A stretch of DNA of 64,000 nt from Alicycliphilus denitrificans K601 (GTDB taxonomy: Bacteria; Pseudomonadota; Gammaproteobacteria; Burkholderiales; Burkholderiaceae_C). The stretch lies in the NCBI RefSeq assembly GCF_000204645.1, contig NC_015422.1, positions 1,364,001-1,428,000 on the forward strand, in the 5' to 3' direction. The notes under the pieces are model-generated. The model searched no databases and was not told the origin of the DNA. It saw nothing but the letters and a program-made list of their open reading frames with translations. A program made the translations under genes and the position numbers. This document shows positions 1 through 9,961 of this stretch, piece by piece (position 1 is the stretch's first letter; every line of letters begins with the position of its first letter).

Positions 1-2415
1 CACGGCCGGCGCCTTGGCATCGCGGCTGGTCAACGGTGCGATGGAGGAGTCCATCAGCGACAGGGCGTCCTCCGGGAAGTCGAGCGGCAAGGGTCCGGTT
101 GCGGAGGCTTCCTCCTCGGGGGCAGGCTCCGCCGCGTCCGCGGCGGTCTCGGGCGCTTGCGCGGCGCCGGGCAGCTCGGGGTCGAGCACCGGCGCGGGCG
201 CCTCGGTTTCTGGCGGCTGCGCCTCGGCGCTCTCGTGGGCCGCCTGCTCGTTGGCCGCGGCCGCCATGGCGAAGGCGCTGGGCGTGGGAGCGGGCGCCGC
301 CGGGGCTTCGTGCAGGTCCAGGTCCAGATCAAGATCCAGATCAAGGGCCGGGAGCACGGAATCCGGGCCCGAGGCGGAGGGAGGCGCGACGTTCAGGGTG
401 CTCGGGAAGGGGGGGGGCAATGAGTCCGCCCCCGGCTGCTCGCCCGCCGCGGTGGCCGGACGGCCGCCGGGCCGGTACAGCGCATTCTCGGGGTCCAGCG
501 TGCGGCCCAGGTCCGATACCCGGGCCCAGTCGGGGCCCGTGCCGTTCGTGAGCCTGAACACGTCGTTCGCGGCCGACTCCAGGGCCTTGCGGTCCTGGCG
601 CTTGGCGTAGATCTCGGCCAGCTTGGCGGGAATGGCCACGCGTTCCGGCTGGTGGCGCATGGCTTCCTTGAGGATTTCCTCTGCCTGCAGATCACGGCCA
701 TAGGCCAGGTAGACGTCGGCCTCGGCCACGGGGTCCACGTCGCCGCCGGCGTCCAACTGGCTGGGCGAATAGGTCATCGACGAGGAGCCCGTCGACAGGT
801 CGCTGCTGGCCGTGTCCACGCGCTGGCCGCCACTGGAGCCGAAGAAGGAGTCCGGCGCGACGCGGCTTTCCTCGAACGAGCTGTCCACGGTGGCGGCACG
901 GTTGCGTCGGTTCTGGGCCGCGCGGTAGCCGCCGTAGCCGAGCAGGGCCAGTATGAGGGCGAGGGCGCCGCCGGCCCGCAGCGGGTCCTCCATGAGCGAG
1001 TCGAGGATGCTCGGCTCCTCGGGGACGGCCGGCTGTGGTGCCGGCTGCGGCGCCGGCTTGGGGGGGGGCGCGGCGGCGGGCTCCGATGCCGCGGCGCCGG
1101 CCGCATCGGTGGCTCCGGCGGGCGCTTCGGCGCTGGCCGTGGTCTGCACGGGCGTGGGCAGCGCCGCAGGCGCCGGCACGGCGATGCCGGGGGCAGATGC
1201 CGCGTTGCCGGGGGCTGCCGCTGCGGCCTGGGTGGCGCCGCCGCCGATCTGGTTGAGCTCGGCGATGTTCTTCGACAGCTCCGCCATGCGGGCCGTGTCC
1301 TGATCGGCCTGCTTGTCGCGGGCCATCTGATCTTCGGCCTTGCGGGCCTGCACGCCGCCCTTGGAGAGGGTCAGCTTGTCGGGGCTGGCGGCCGCGGGCT
1401 TGCTCTCGTCCACCTGGGCCTGGACCGTGCCGCTGGCCGAGCGCTCGGCGGCGGCCACTTGCGTGCGCGGCGCGACCGAGGCCAGGCGGCGGCGGTACTC
1501 GTTGAAGTCGCGGCTTTGCGCGGCGACGATCTGGCGCGCCTGTACGGCCGGGGTGGCCTGCGCGTCGGCCTCGCTGGGCATGCGCAGCACCGTGCCGGCG
1601 CGCAAGCGGTTCACATTGCCCTGGACGAAGGCGTCGGGGTTGGCCTGCGCCATGGCGACTAGCATCTGGTCCAGCGAGACGCTGGCGGGCCGGTGCGCAT
1701 TGGCGATGCGCCCGGCGGTGTCGCCGGGGCGCACCCTGACCTCGTCGCCACTGCCGGAGGCGGCGGCGACCGCGGGGCGGCTGGGAGCGGGCGTGACCGT
1801 TGGCGCAGGGCGGGCCGCCGGAGCCGCGGGGGCCGGTGCCGCCGCGCGCGGGGCCGGGGCGGGCGCCGTTGCGCGGGGCGCGGCTGGCGCGGTTTCGGCG
1901 CGCGGTGCCGTCAGCTGCGGCGCTGTCGTCGCGGTGGCCGGCGCGCGCTCCGTTGCCGGAGGGTCGAACAGCATGGTGTAGCTGCGCACGACATGGCCCG
2001 AGCTCCACGTGGCGTCGATCACCATGTCCACGAAGGGCTCGTTGATGGGGCGGGTGCTGCTCAGGCGCAGCACCATGGAGCCGTCGGCGCGGCGGTGCAG
2101 CTGAATCTGCACGTTGCCGGCCGCAGGCGAATACTCCAGGCCCTGGCTGCGGAAGACCTCGGGCCTGGCAGGGGCCACGCGCAGCGACTCGGCTTCGGCG
2201 GCGGTGATCTGCGGCAGTTCGATTTCGGCTCGTAGCGGCTCACCCAGTGCCGATTGCACGTTCACGCGTCCCAGGGCCAGGGCACTGGCATCGGTGCCAT
2301 AGAGGCCAGCCGACAGGATGGCCGCCGTGGCCAGGGCAGAGAATTTCCAACGATGCATGTGTGCGACGAATGATTGAGTGGGCCTTGCCGTGGGGAGCAG
2401 GGTGTTCATGCTCAT
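1..2415 (-). CDS. fimV: FimV-like LysM/TPR polar motility protein (partial)
   Basis: Inner-membrane, peptidoglycan-associated protein of the FimV family, which supports type IV pilus assembly and polar organisation. The frame stays open from 2415 to the window edge (about 805 residues), so the C terminus is missing. In order it shows a signal peptide, the FimV N-terminal domain (ALALGRVNVQSALGEPL), an Ala/Pro-rich linker, a LysM-like segment (VRPGDTAGRIANAHRP), one membrane helix (GALALILALLGYGGY) and a TPR-like cytoplasmic part (ADVYLAYGRDLQAEEILKEA), then a long acidic, Ala/Pro-rich tail. ATG codons at 2415 and 2409 have a GGAG upstream; the ATG at 2358 has no ribosome site. It lies downstream of asd, from which a terminator separates it. 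Confidence 0.85.
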   Translation of the reverse strand, partial: MSMNTLLPTARPTQSFVAHMHRWKFSALATAAILSAGLYGTDASALALGRVNVQSALGEPLRAEIELPQITAAEAESLRVAPARPEVFRSQGLEYSPAAGNVQIQLHRRADGSMVLRLSSTRPINEPFVDMVIDATWSSGHVVRSYTMLFDPPATERAPATATTAPQLTAPRAETAPAAPRATAPAPAPRAAAPAPAAPAARPAPTVTPAPSRPAVAAASGSGDEVRVRPGDTAGRIANAHRPASVSLDQMLVAMAQANPDAFVQGNVNRLRAGTVLRMPSEADAQATPAVQARQIVAAQSRDFNEYRRRLASVAPRTQVAAAERSASGTVQAQVDESKPAAASPDKLTLSKGGVQARKAEDQMARDKQADQDTARMAELSKNIAELNQIGGGATQAAAAAPGNAASAPGIAVPAPAALPTPVQTTASAEAPAGATDAAGAAASEPAAAPPPKPAPQPAPQPAVPEEPSILDSLMEDPLRAGGALALILALLGYGGYRAAQNRRNRAATVDSSFEESRVAPDSFFGSSGGQRVDTASSDLSTGSSSMTYSPSQLDAGGDVDPVAEADVYLAYGRDLQAEEILKEAMRHQPERVAIPAKLAEIYAKRQDRKALESAANDVFRLTNGTGPDWARVSDLGRTLDPENALYRPGGRPATAAGEQPGADSLPPPFPSTLNVAPPSASGPDSVLPALDLDLDLDLDLHEAPAAPAPTPSAFAMAAAANEQAAHESAEAQPPETEAPAPVLDPELPGAAQAPETAADAAEPAPEEEASATGPLPLDFPEDALSLMDSSIAPLTSRDAKAPAV
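313..345 (-). repeat. Hexamer tandem repeat coding for (Asp-Leu)n in fimV
   Basis: Near-identical 6-nt units encode five successive Asp-Leu pairs in the acidic tail of FimV. The unit is in frame, so slippage would change the length of the tail without breaking the frame. Confidence 0.7.
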
Positions 2416-2595
2416 GGCTGGAGCCGCTCCAGTACGTGAAAATATGTAAAAAGCACCATAGCATCAATGTTTTGCACTGACAAGCCGAGCCACTGCACCG
2501 CTTTTCCTACCCTGTCCAAGGGAGCGAAAAGGCCCGGTGCCTGTTGGTAATGGACAACGGCGCTCGGCCGGGCGCGCCTGCCCGGGCACTGCCTG

Positions 2596-2629
2596 AAACA
2601 AAAACGGCGCCACGCGGGGTGGCGCCGTT
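2596..2629 (-). terminator. Intrinsic terminator after asd
   Basis: An 11-bp perfect stem (AACGGCGCCAC/GTGGCGCCGTT) with a 5-nt loop is followed on the minus strand by TTTTTGTTTC, a few bases after the asd stop. It should separate asd from fimV. The rest of the 2416-2637 gap shows no gene. Confidence 0.85.
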
Positions 2630-2637
2630 GCTGCGCG

Positions 2638-3750
2638 TCAGGCGCCCAGCAGGATGCGCAGCATGCGCCGCAGGGGTTCGGCCGCGCCCCACAGCAGCTG
2701 GTCGCCGATCACGAAGGCCGACACGTACTCGGGCCCCATGTTGAGCTTGCGCACGCGGCCCACGCCGACCTGCAGGCCGCCGGTGATGGCGGCGGGGGTC
2801 AGTTCCTGGAGGGTGAGGGCCTTGTCGTTGGCGACGAACTTCACCCAGGGGTTGCCGCCCTTGATGAGGGACTCGATCTCGGCAAGCGGCAGGTCGCGCT
2901 TGAGCTTCAGGGTGAGCGCCAGCGAGTGGCAGCGCATGGCGCCGATGCGCACGCACAGGCCGTCGACGGGGATGGTGGCCGGGGTGCCCAGGATCTTGTT
3001 GACTTCGGCCTGGCCCTTCCATTCCTCCTTGGACTGGCCGTTGGGCAGTTGCGAGTCGATCCACGGGATCAGGCCGCCGGCCAGCGGGGCGCCGAAGAAT
3101 TCGGTGGGCACGTCCTGGCGGATGGTGGCCGCCACCTTGCGGTCGATCTCCAGGATGGCGGATGCCGGCGTGGCCAGCTCGCCGGCCACGCTGCCGTAGA
3201 TCACGCCCATGCCCTTGAGCAGTTCGCGCATGTGGTTGGCGCCGCCGCCCGAGGCCGCCTGGTAGGTCATGGAGGACACCCATTCGACCAGGTCGGCCTT
3301 GAACAGCCCGGCCAGGCCCATGAGCAGGATGGAGTTGGTGCAGTTGCCGCCGATCCAGTTCCTGCCGCCGGCGGCCAGCCTGGACTTGATCAGGCCGTCG
3401 TTGACCGGGTCGAGCACGATGACGGCGTCGTCTTCCATACGCAGCGCGGAGGCGGCGTCGATCCAGTGGCCCTTCCAGCCGGCGGCGCGGATCCTGGGGA
3501 AGACTTCCTTGGTGTAGTCGCCGCCCTGGCAGGTGATGACGATGTCGCACTTGGCCAGTTCCGCGACGTCGTTCGCGTCCTTGAGCTGGGTGTGCGTCCT
3601 GGCCATGGCGGGCGCCTTGCCGCCGGCGTTGGAGGTGGAGAAGAAGACTGGCTCGATGAGGTCGAAGTCGCCCTCGGCCTGCATGCGGTCCATCAGTACC
3701 GAGCCGACCATACCGCGCCAGCCGACCAGGCCTACCAATTGCTTGCTCAT
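2638..3750 (-). CDS. asd: Aspartate-semialdehyde dehydrogenase
   Basis: Cytoplasmic NADPH-dependent enzyme that reduces aspartyl phosphate to aspartate semialdehyde for lysine/diaminopimelate, threonine and methionine synthesis. It has 370 residues, close to the E. coli enzyme (367). The N-terminal nucleotide-binding stretch is [12 protein letters not shown] and the catalytic cysteine is C137 in GGNCTNS. The ATG at 3750 follows an AAAGGG ribosome site; the frame is open further upstream, but that stretch has no homology to the family. It follows leuB on the same strand after a 269-bp gap containing a hairpin, so it may be transcribed separately. Confidence 0.97.
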   Translation of the reverse strand: MSKQLVGLVGWRGMVGSVLMDRMQAEGDFDLIEPVFFSTSNAGGKAPAMARTHTQLKDANDVAELAKCDIVITCQGGDYTKEVFPRIRAAGWKGHWIDAASALRMEDDAVIVLDPVNDGLIKSRLAAGGRNWIGGNCTNSILLMGLAGLFKADLVEWVSSMTYQAASGGGANHMRELLKGMGVIYGSVAGELATPASAILEIDRKVAATIRQDVPTEFFGAPLAGGLIPWIDSQLPNGQSKEEWKGQAEVNKILGTPATIPVDGLCVRIGAMRCHSLALTLKLKRDLPLAEIESLIKGGNPWVKFVANDKALTLQELTPAAITGGLQVGVGRVRKLNMGPEYVSAFVIGDQLLWGAAEPLRRMLRILLGA

Positions 3751-3975
3751 TTCAAATCGCCCTTTCAAGTTAAAAAACGGTGCGCACCCGACCGGTGGCA
3801 GCTTTTGGGGGCCCCGGCTCGTCTGGCCAGGAAGGGCGCACGACGATGCCGGAGCTGGATCAGCTCTTAATGGTCGTGGTTTTGGTGGTGATTGCGCGCG
3901 CTGCCGGCGCTGCCGGGGCGGCAGGCTTGTTCTTCGGCGGGAACGGGCAGGCGGCAAACATGGGGAAACATTGTA

Positions 3976-4004
3976 GAGGATGCAGTGCCGGGCACTGCAT
4001 CCTC
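3976..4004 (-). terminator. Perfect 13-bp hairpin after leuB
   Basis: GAGGATGCAGTGC pairs perfectly with GCACTGCATCCTC around a 3-nt loop just past the leuB stop. The minus-strand tail (CTACAATGTTT) has only a weak T-tract, so it may act as an attenuating or Rho-assisted terminator. The rest of the 269-bp leuB-asd gap holds no recognisable gene. Confidence 0.6.
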
Positions 4005-4019
4005 GTGGTCAACGCGGCA

Positions 4020-5090
4020 TCAGCGCAAGGCGTTGACGACCGCATCGCCCATTTGCACCGTGCCCACGCGGGTCGTGCCCTCGCTGTGGATGTCGGGCGT
4101 GCGCAGGCCCTGGGCCAGCACCTTCTGGACGGCGGCCTCGATGCGGCGGGCGGCTTCCTCCTGGCCCAGCGAGAAGCGCAGCATCATCGCCGCCGAGAGG
4201 ATGGTGGCGAGCGGGTTGGCCACGCCCTTGCCGGCAATGTCGGGCGCGCTGCCGTGGCTGGGCTCGTACAGGCCCTGCTTTTTGTCGTTCAGGCTGGCGC
4301 TGGGCAGCATGCCGATGGAGCCGGTGAGCATGGAGGCTTCGTCCGAGAGGATGTCGCCGAACATGTTGCCGGTCACGATCACGTCGAAGGCCTTGGGCGC
4401 CTTGACGAGCTGCATGGCGGCGTTGTCCACGTACATGTGGTCGAGCTGCACGTCGGGGTAGTCCTTGTGCACCTCGGTGACCACGTCCTTCCAGAGCTGG
4501 AAGGTCTCCAGCACGTTGGCCTTGTCCACGCTGGTGACGCGCTTGCTGCGCTTGCGCGCGGCCTCGAAGGCCACGCGGGCGATGCGCTCGATCTCGGGAC
4601 GGCTGTAGCGCATGGTGTCGAAGGCTTCCTCGGCGCCGGGGAAGTGGCCGTCGGGCGCCGTGCGGCGGCCGCGCGGCTGGCCGAAGTAGATGTCGCCCGT
4701 GAGCTCGCGGATGATGAGGATGTCCAGGCCCGCGACCAGCTCGGGTTTGAGGCTCGATGCGTGTGTGAGCTGCTCGTAGCAGATGGCGGGGCGGAAGTTG
4801 GCGAACAGGCCCAGGTGCTTGCGCAGGCCCAGGATGGCTTGCTCGGGGCGCAGCGGGCGGTCGAGCTTGTCGTACTTCCAGTCGCCCACGGCGCCGAACA
4901 GGATGGCGTCGGCCTCGCGCGCGAGCCCGAGCGTGGATTCAGGCAGCGGGTGGCCCGCGACTTCGTAGGCGGCGCCGCCCACGGGGGCGGTTTCCATCTC
5001 CAGCTTCAGGTCGAGCGCCTCGAGCACCTTGACGGCTTCGGCGACGATTTCGGGGCCAATGCCGTCGCCCGGCAGGACTGCGATTTTCAT
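4020..5090 (-). CDS. leuB: 3-isopropylmalate dehydrogenase
   Basis: NAD-dependent oxidative decarboxylation of 3-isopropylmalate to 2-oxoisocaproate, the third step of leucine synthesis, in the cytoplasm. It has 356 residues with the family N terminus ([14 protein letters not shown]), the substrate-binding region [13 protein letters not shown], the Mg-binding motif [13 protein letters not shown] and the NAD loop [11 protein letters not shown]. It is the last gene of a LysR-leuC-ecn-leuD-leuB series. A degenerate copy of the dispersed palindrome lies in the 74-bp gap to leuD. Confidence 0.97.
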   Translation of the reverse strand: MKIAVLPGDGIGPEIVAEAVKVLEALDLKLEMETAPVGGAAYEVAGHPLPESTLGLAREADAILFGAVGDWKYDKLDRPLRPEQAILGLRKHLGLFANFRPAICYEQLTHASSLKPELVAGLDILIIRELTGDIYFGQPRGRRTAPDGHFPGAEEAFDTMRYSRPEIERIARVAFEAARKRSKRVTSVDKANVLETFQLWKDVVTEVHKDYPDVQLDHMYVDNAAMQLVKAPKAFDVIVTGNMFGDILSDEASMLTGSIGMLPSASLNDKKQGLYEPSHGSAPDIAGKGVANPLATILSAAMMLRFSLGQEEAARRIEAAVQKVLAQGLRTPDIHSEGTTRVGTVQMGDAVVNALR

Positions 5091-5105
5091 GGTGTGTTTA
5101 CTTCT

Positions 5106-5155
5106 GTTTTGATAGCTACTGGCGCTTGGCTGGAAAGCTCTGGATGTTGATTTGT
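5106..5155. repeat. Dispersed palindrome, copy a (degenerate)
   Basis: Matches the family core TGATAGCTRCYRGCGCTTG followed by a diverged right arm. It fills the leuD-leuB gap. Confidence 0.6.
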
Positions 5156-5164
5156 CTTGAATTT

Positions 5165-5815
5165 TCAGGATGCCATGGTGTGGGCCAGCCAGGGCTTGGT
5201 GGCCAGGCGCTCTGCCTCGAAGGCGCGGATCTTGTCGGCATGGCGCAGGGTCAGGCCGATGTCGTCGAAGCCGTTGAGCAGGCAGTACTTGCGGAACGGG
5301 ACCACGTCGAAGGCAATTTCCTCGCCCTGGGGGCGGATCACGACCTGGCGCTCCAGGTCGATGGTCAGCTGGTAGCCGGGGAAGGCCGCGACCTCGTTGA
5401 ACAGCAGGTCCACCGTGGCCTCGGGCAGCACGATGGGCAGCAGACCGTTCTTGAAGCAGTTGTTGAAGAAGATGTCGGCGAAGCTCGGCGCGATGATGGC
5501 GCGAAAGCCGTACTGGTCCAGCGCCCAGGGCGCGTGCTCGCGGCTGGAGCCGCAGCCGAAGTTCTTGCGCGCGAGCAGGATGGAGGCGCCCTTGTACCGC
5601 GGCTGGTTCAGCACGAAGTCGGGGTTGGGCTTGCGCTGGCTCTCGGGCACGCCGGGCTCGCCCTTGTCCAGGTAGCGCCATTCGTCGAACAGGTTGGGGC
5701 CGAAGCCCGTCTTCTTGATCGACTTGAGGAACTGCTTGGGGATGATGGCGTCGGTATCGACGTTCTCGCGGTCCATGGGAGCGACCAGGCCCTGGTGGAT
5801 GGTGAATTTCTGCAT
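5165..5815 (-). CDS. leuD: 3-isopropylmalate dehydratase small subunit
   Basis: Small (swivel-domain) subunit of isopropylmalate isomerase, the partner of LeuC in leucine synthesis. It has 216 residues, the usual length. Family motifs visible are [13 protein letters not shown] near residue 20, the substrate-recognition segment [15 protein letters not shown] and the downstream [13 protein letters not shown]. The ATG at 5815 gives the canonical start MQKFTIHQG. It is 23 nt from the entericidin gene and 74 nt from leuB. Confidence 0.96.
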   Translation of the reverse strand: MQKFTIHQGLVAPMDRENVDTDAIIPKQFLKSIKKTGFGPNLFDEWRYLDKGEPGVPESQRKPNPDFVLNQPRYKGASILLARKNFGCGSSREHAPWALDQYGFRAIIAPSFADIFFNNCFKNGLLPIVLPEATVDLLFNEVAAFPGYQLTIDLERQVVIRPQGEEIAFDVVPFRKYCLLNGFDDIGLTLRHADKIRAFEAERLATKPWLAHTMAS

Positions 5816-5838
5816 GGCGGTTGAAGAGGATGGGGTTG

Positions 5839-5964
5839 TCAGCGGGCCGCGCGCTCTATGGCGCCGCCGGCACTTTGCACGTCCTGGCCTATGCCCTTGA
5901 TGGTGTTGCAGGCCGCCAGGGTCAGGGCCAGGCCGATCAGAAGGACGGAGAAGGAGGGCTTCAT
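5839..5964 (-). CDS. Entericidin A/B-family small lipoprotein
   Basis: A 41-residue lipoprotein precursor: a short basic start and hydrophobic helix ([19 protein letters not shown]) ending in lipobox LAAC, then [20 protein letters not shown]. The GxGxDVxxAGxAIxxAA pattern is typical of entericidins, membrane lipoproteins of toxin/antidote type in enterobacteria. The mature part is predicted as a small amphipathic helix attached to a membrane. It sits between leuC and leuD with 23-nt gaps on both sides, so it should be co-transcribed with leucine genes. Its role here is unknown. Confidence 0.85.
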   Translation of the reverse strand: MKPSFSVLLIGLALTLAACNTIKGIGQDVQSAGGAIERAAR

Positions 5965-5987
5965 GGTGGTGCTCGCTGAAGAGGGGG

Positions 5988-7409
5988 TTAGGCGAACTTG
6001 CGGATGTCGACGAAATGGCCGTGGATGGCGGCGGCCGCGGCCATGGCCGGGCTGACCAGGTGGGTGCGCCCGCCCGCGCCCTGGCGGCCTTCGAAGTTGC
6101 GGTTGCTGGTGCTGGCGCAGCGCTCACCGGGCTCCAGCCGGTCGGCGTTCATGGCCAGGCACATGGAGCAGCCGGGCTCGCGCCATTCGAAGCCGGCGGC
6201 CTTGAAGATCTGGTCCAGGCCTTCGCGCTCGGCCTGTTCCTTGACCAGGCCCGAGCCGGGCACGACCATGGCCAGCTTGACGTTCTTGGCGACCTTCTGG
6301 CCGAGCTTCTTGACCACGGTGGCGGCCTCGCGCATGTCCTCGATGCGGCTGTTGGTGCAACTGCCGATGAACACCTTGTCCACGAAGATGTCGGCGATCG
6401 GCTTGCCGGGCTCAAGGCCCATGTAGGTCAGGGCGCGCTCGGTCGCGCCGCGCTTGGAGGGGTCCTTTTCCTTGTCGGGGTCGGGCACCGTGGCGTCCAC
6501 GCCCAGCACCATCTCGGGGCTGGTGCCCCAGGTCACCTGCGGCACGATCTCGGCAGCGTTGAGCTCCACCACGGCGTCCCACTGCGCGTCGGCGTCGGAG
6601 TGCAGCGTCTTCCAGTACTGCACGGCCTGGTCCCACTCCACGCCCGTGGGGGCCAGCGGGCGGCCCTTGACGTAGTTGATGGTCTTGTCGTCTACGGCCA
6701 CCAGGCCCGCGCGCGCGCCGGCTTCGATAGCCATGTTGCACACGGTCATGCGGCCTTCCATCGACAGGTCGCGGATGGCTTCGCCCGCGAACTCGATGGT
6801 GTAGCCCGTGCCGCCGGCGGTGCCGATCCTGCCGATGATGGCCAGCACGATGTCCTTGGCCGTGATGCCGGGGGCCACCTTGCCGTTGACCTTGATAAGC
6901 ATGTTCCTGGCCTTCTTGGCCAGCAGGGTCTGCGTGGCCATCACGTGCTCGACCTCGCTGGTGCCGATGCCGTGGGCCAGTGCGCCGAAGGCGCCGTGCG
7001 TGCTGGTGTGGCTGTCGCCGCAGACCACGGTCATGCCGGGCAGGGTGGCGCCGTTCTCGGGGCCGATCACGTGCACGATGCCCTGGCGCCTGGAGAGGAA
7101 GGGGAAGAACGCGGCCGCGCCTGATTCGGCGATGTTCTTGTCCAGCGTGACGATCTGCTCCTTGCTGATGGGGTCGGCGATGCCGTCGTAGCCGCGCTCC
7201 CAGCCCGTGGTGGGCGTGTTGTGGTCGGCCGTGGCGACGATGGAGCTCACGCGCCAGACCTTGCGGCCGGCTTCGCGCAGACCCTCGAAGGCCTGCGGGC
7301 TGGTCACTTCGTGGACCAGGTGGCGGTCGATGTAGAGCACGGCCGTGCCGTCTTCTTCGGTGTGGACGACGTGTTCGTCGAAGATCTTGTCGTACAGGGT
7401 GCGTCCCAT
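5988..7409 (-). CDS. leuC: 3-isopropylmalate dehydratase large subunit
   Basis: Large aconitase-like [4Fe-4S] subunit of isopropylmalate isomerase, which converts 2- to 3-isopropylmalate. It has 473 residues. The cluster cysteines are visible in FIGSCTNSR and GCSMCLAMN, and the family signatures DHNTPTT and [20 protein letters not shown] are intact. The ATG at 7409 gives the canonical start MGRTLYDKI. Only 20 nt separate it from the upstream LysR gene on the same strand, suggesting that regulator and enzyme share a transcript. Confidence 0.97.
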   Translation of the reverse strand: MGRTLYDKIFDEHVVHTEEDGTAVLYIDRHLVHEVTSPQAFEGLREAGRKVWRVSSIVATADHNTPTTGWERGYDGIADPISKEQIVTLDKNIAESGAAAFFPFLSRRQGIVHVIGPENGATLPGMTVVCGDSHTSTHGAFGALAHGIGTSEVEHVMATQTLLAKKARNMLIKVNGKVAPGITAKDIVLAIIGRIGTAGGTGYTIEFAGEAIRDLSMEGRMTVCNMAIEAGARAGLVAVDDKTINYVKGRPLAPTGVEWDQAVQYWKTLHSDADAQWDAVVELNAAEIVPQVTWGTSPEMVLGVDATVPDPDKEKDPSKRGATERALTYMGLEPGKPIADIFVDKVFIGSCTNSRIEDMREAATVVKKLGQKVAKNVKLAMVVPGSGLVKEQAEREGLDQIFKAAGFEWREPGCSMCLAMNADRLEPGERCASTSNRNFEGRQGAGGRTHLVSPAMAAAAAIHGHFVDIRKFA

Positions 7410-7429
7410 GGCGGTCTCGTTTCGTGGGT

Positions 7430-8368
7430 TCAGGGGGATGGGGAAATTGTAGGAGCCAGATGCTCGACCAGCAGCCGCGCGGTGACGGGCAGCGCGTCGA
7501 AGTCGCGCGCCACCAGGCGCAGCTCGCGCCGGGCCCAGGGCTCGTCCAAGCGCACGGCCGCGAGCTGCCCCACGCCGCGCATCAGCGCGAAGGCGCGATC
7601 GGGCAGCAGGCCCACGCCCAGGCCGTTGTCGATCATGCGGCACATGGCGTCCAGGCTGGTGACCTGGATGCGCTGGCGCAGCGGCCGCCCGGCCTGGGCG
7701 GCGGCCTGGCGCATGGCCAGGCTGATGCTGCTGCCGGCGTGCAGGCCGACGATGTCCCAGTCGAGCACTTCGTCGAATTGGATGGATTCCCGCGCGGACA
7801 GCGCGTGGGTCTGCGGCACGACGAGCACCAGGTGGTCGCTGCGGTAGGGGCGGCTTTGCAGGTCTGCGCCGCCCGCGCCGTTGCCGCCGCCCAGGTTGCA
7901 GATGCCCAGGTCGGCCGCGCCCTCGTGCACGGCGTGCAGCACGTCGGGGGACAGGTGCTCCTGCAGGTCGATCTTGATCTGGCTGTGCGCGCGGGCGAAC
8001 TGCCCCAGGTCCTCGGGCAGGAACTGCACGATGGCCGAGATGTTGGCGTGCATGCGCACATGGCCGCGCACGCCCTCGGCGTATTCGCTGAGCTCGCCCT
8101 GCATGCGCTCCAGCCCGAAGAGCACCGCGCGCGCGTGGTGCAGCAGGCTCTCGCCCGCGGGCGTGAGCGTCACGCCGCGGCTGTGGCGGTACAGCAGGGC
8201 CGTGTCCACCGCGGCCTCCAGGTCGGACAGGCGCTTGCTCACGGCCGAGGCGGCGATGAACTCGCGCTCGGCCGCGCGGCCGATGCTGCCCAGTTCGCAG
8301 ACGGCCACGAACAGTTGCAGCGAGGTCAGGTCGATACGGCGCGCGAAACTGCGCTCGGAGCTTTTCAT
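7430..8368 (-). CDS. LysR-family transcriptional regulator upstream of leuC
   Basis: LysR-type regulator of about 312 residues: N-terminal winged HTH ([20 protein letters not shown], then [13 protein letters not shown]) and a C-terminal periplasmic-binding-like effector domain. The ATG at 8368 is preferred because the LysR family aligns from there, although no clear ribosome site is visible; an in-frame ATG at 8464 would add 32 unrelated residues. It is on the same strand as leuC with a 20-nt gap, which is unusual because LysR genes are more often divergent from their targets. A link to leucine control is inferred from position only. Confidence 0.85.
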   Translation of the reverse strand: MKSSERSFARRIDLTSLQLFVAVCELGSIGRAAEREFIAASAVSKRLSDLEAAVDTALLYRHSRGVTLTPAGESLLHHARAVLFGLERMQGELSEYAEGVRGHVRMHANISAIVQFLPEDLGQFARAHSQIKIDLQEHLSPDVLHAVHEGAADLGICNLGGGNGAGGADLQSRPYRSDHLVLVVPQTHALSARESIQFDEVLDWDIVGLHAGSSISLAMRQAAAQAGRPLRQRIQVTSLDAMCRMIDNGLGVGLLPDRAFALMRGVGQLAAVRLDEPWARRELRLVARDFDALPVTARLLVEHLAPTISPSP

Positions 8369-8499
8369 CGGGGGAGTCGTTGTGGCTTCTCGTTTGGAGA
8401 GGCTATGCCCGGATTTTCCCCTTGATACGTTGCCTTTGCCATCGTTAACCACGATGGCCTGCATGCCGTCATGCGCGCTGCTGCGGCGGGTCTGCTCCT

Positions 8500-8553
8500 C
8501 AAAAAAGAGCTGCTAGCGCTTTGCTAGAAAGGAATGGAGCAGGTTTTTATGGA
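8500..8553. repeat. Dispersed palindrome, copy b
   Basis: Core GAGCTGCTAGCGCTTTGCTAG with a diverged right arm ending GGAGCAGGTTTTTATGG. It lies between the MBL gene and the LysR gene. The remaining bases from 8369 to 8556 show no gene. Confidence 0.65.
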
Positions 8554-8556
8554 TTT

Positions 8557-9921
8557 TTACAGCACCACGGTGTCGCCATGCTCCGGCACCTCGGCGGGCC
8601 AGTGCAGCTCGTACTCGATGCGCTGGCGCAGCATGTCGGCAGCGGGCAGCTCCCCATGCACCACGTACACGCGGCGCGGCGCGGCGGGCATGGCGCGCAG
8701 CCAGTCGAGCACCTGGTTGCCGTCGGCATGGGCCGACGCCGTGGCCAGCTGCACCACCTCGGCGCGGATCTCCACGTCGCGCCCGAGGATGCGTATGCTC
8801 TTTTCGCCATTGGCGATGCGCGCGCCGCGCGTGCCGCCGGCCTGGTGGCCGGTGAGCACGATCATGTTGCGGTGGTCGCCCGCGTGCAGCGCCAGGTGGT
8901 GCAGCACGCGCCCGCCCGTGGCCATGCCGCTGGCCGACAGGATGATGCGCGGCCCGTGCAGGCGCGCCAGGGCCTTGGACTCCTCCACGCTGTGCACCAG
9001 CGTGGTGCCGCGCGCCATGGCGTGCAGGTCGGCGTGGCTTAGGCAGTGCTCGCCCACGTGGTCCTCGAACAGTTCGGTGGTGCTCACGGCCATGGGGCTG
9101 TCCAGGTACACGGGCAGGCGCGCCGGCAGGTCGCCGCGCGCTTTCAGCCGGGCGATGGCGTGCAGCACCGTCTGCGCCCGCCCCACCGCGAACACCGGCA
9201 CCACGGCCACGCCGCCGCGCGCGGCCAGGCGTGCCAGGGCCGGGCCCAGCTCGTCCAGCACCGAGCCCGGCGGGTGGCTGCGGTCGCCGTAGGTGGATTC
9301 GACGAGCACCGTGTCGGCCGCGGGCGGCGCGTCGGGGGCGCACATCAGCAGGTCGTCCGGTCGGCCCAGGTCGCCCGAGAACAGGATGCGCCGCCCGCCC
9401 ACTTCCAGCAGGATGCTGGCCGCGCCCAGGATGTGGCCGGCGCGCGTGAACGTGGCGCGCCAGCCGGGCAGGGGCTCGAAGGGCGTGCGCGCGGGCTGCG
9501 CGCGCAGGAGCGACAGGCTGTGCTGCGCGTCCAGGCGCGTGTACAGCGGCAGCGCGGGCTCGTGCTTGCTCAGGTGGTGGCGGTTGAGGTAGGCCGCTTC
9601 CTCCTCCTGCAGGTGGCCGCTGTCGGGCAGCAGGATGGCGCATAGGTCGCGCGTGCCGGAGGTGCAGAACACCGGGCCGCCGAAGCCGCCCTTCGCCAGC
9701 AGCGGCAGATAGCCCGAATGGTCCAGGTGGGCATGGGTGAGCAGCACGGCGTCGATCTCGTGCGGCTCCACCGGCAGCGGCCGCCAGTTGCGCTGGCGCA
9801 GCAGCTTGTAGCCCTGGAACAGCCCGCAGTCCACCAGCAGTGCCTTGCCGCCATGGCGCACGAGGTACTTGGAGCCGGTGACGGTGCCGGCGCCGCCGAG
9901 GAAAGTGAGGCTGACGGTCAT
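8557..9921 (-). CDS. MBL-fold/beta-CASP metallohydrolase (RNA-processing exonuclease-like)
   Basis: 454-residue protein of the metallo-beta-lactamase plus beta-CASP class, which includes RNA endo/exonucleases of the CPSF-73/YsiA type. The zinc motif HxHxDH is THAHLDHSG (H63, H65, D67, H68); further ligands are in AGHILGAAS and SGDLG, and beta-CASP features are VPVFAVGRAQ and the C-terminal ATASAHADG. The probable activity is cleavage of RNA or another phosphoester. It starts 40 nt after the P450 stop, as the last gene of the ubiUVT-ubiXD-P450 series, so it may be expressed under low oxygen. The substrate is unknown. Confidence 0.85.
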   Translation of the reverse strand: MTVSLTFLGGAGTVTGSKYLVRHGGKALLVDCGLFQGYKLLRQRNWRPLPVEPHEIDAVLLTHAHLDHSGYLPLLAKGGFGGPVFCTSGTRDLCAILLPDSGHLQEEEAAYLNRHHLSKHEPALPLYTRLDAQHSLSLLRAQPARTPFEPLPGWRATFTRAGHILGAASILLEVGGRRILFSGDLGRPDDLLMCAPDAPPAADTVLVESTYGDRSHPPGSVLDELGPALARLAARGGVAVVPVFAVGRAQTVLHAIARLKARGDLPARLPVYLDSPMAVSTTELFEDHVGEHCLSHADLHAMARGTTLVHSVEESKALARLHGPRIILSASGMATGGRVLHHLALHAGDHRNMIVLTGHQAGGTRGARIANGEKSIRILGRDVEIRAEVVQLATASAHADGNQVLDWLRAMPAAPRRVYVVHGELPAADMLRQRIEYELHWPAEVPEHGDTVVL

Positions 9922-9961
9922 GGGGGTGCTCTCCCGGGTTCGATGGCCGCCAGCGTAGCAG

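Noticed and set aside
652..1662. Long plus-strand open frame (336 codons) opposite fimV
   Set aside because: It is antisense to FimV, rich in Gly/Ala/Arg and without any recognisable domain; long shadow frames are common in G+C-rich DNA.
3751..3957. N-terminal extension of asd to 3957
   Set aside because: Low-complexity Pro/Arg sequence without homology; the ATG at 3750 has a good ribosome site and the correct family start.
6015..7124. 369-codon plus-strand frame opposite leuC
   Set aside because: Antisense to a well-conserved gene, with His/Gly/Ala-biased composition and no family motifs.
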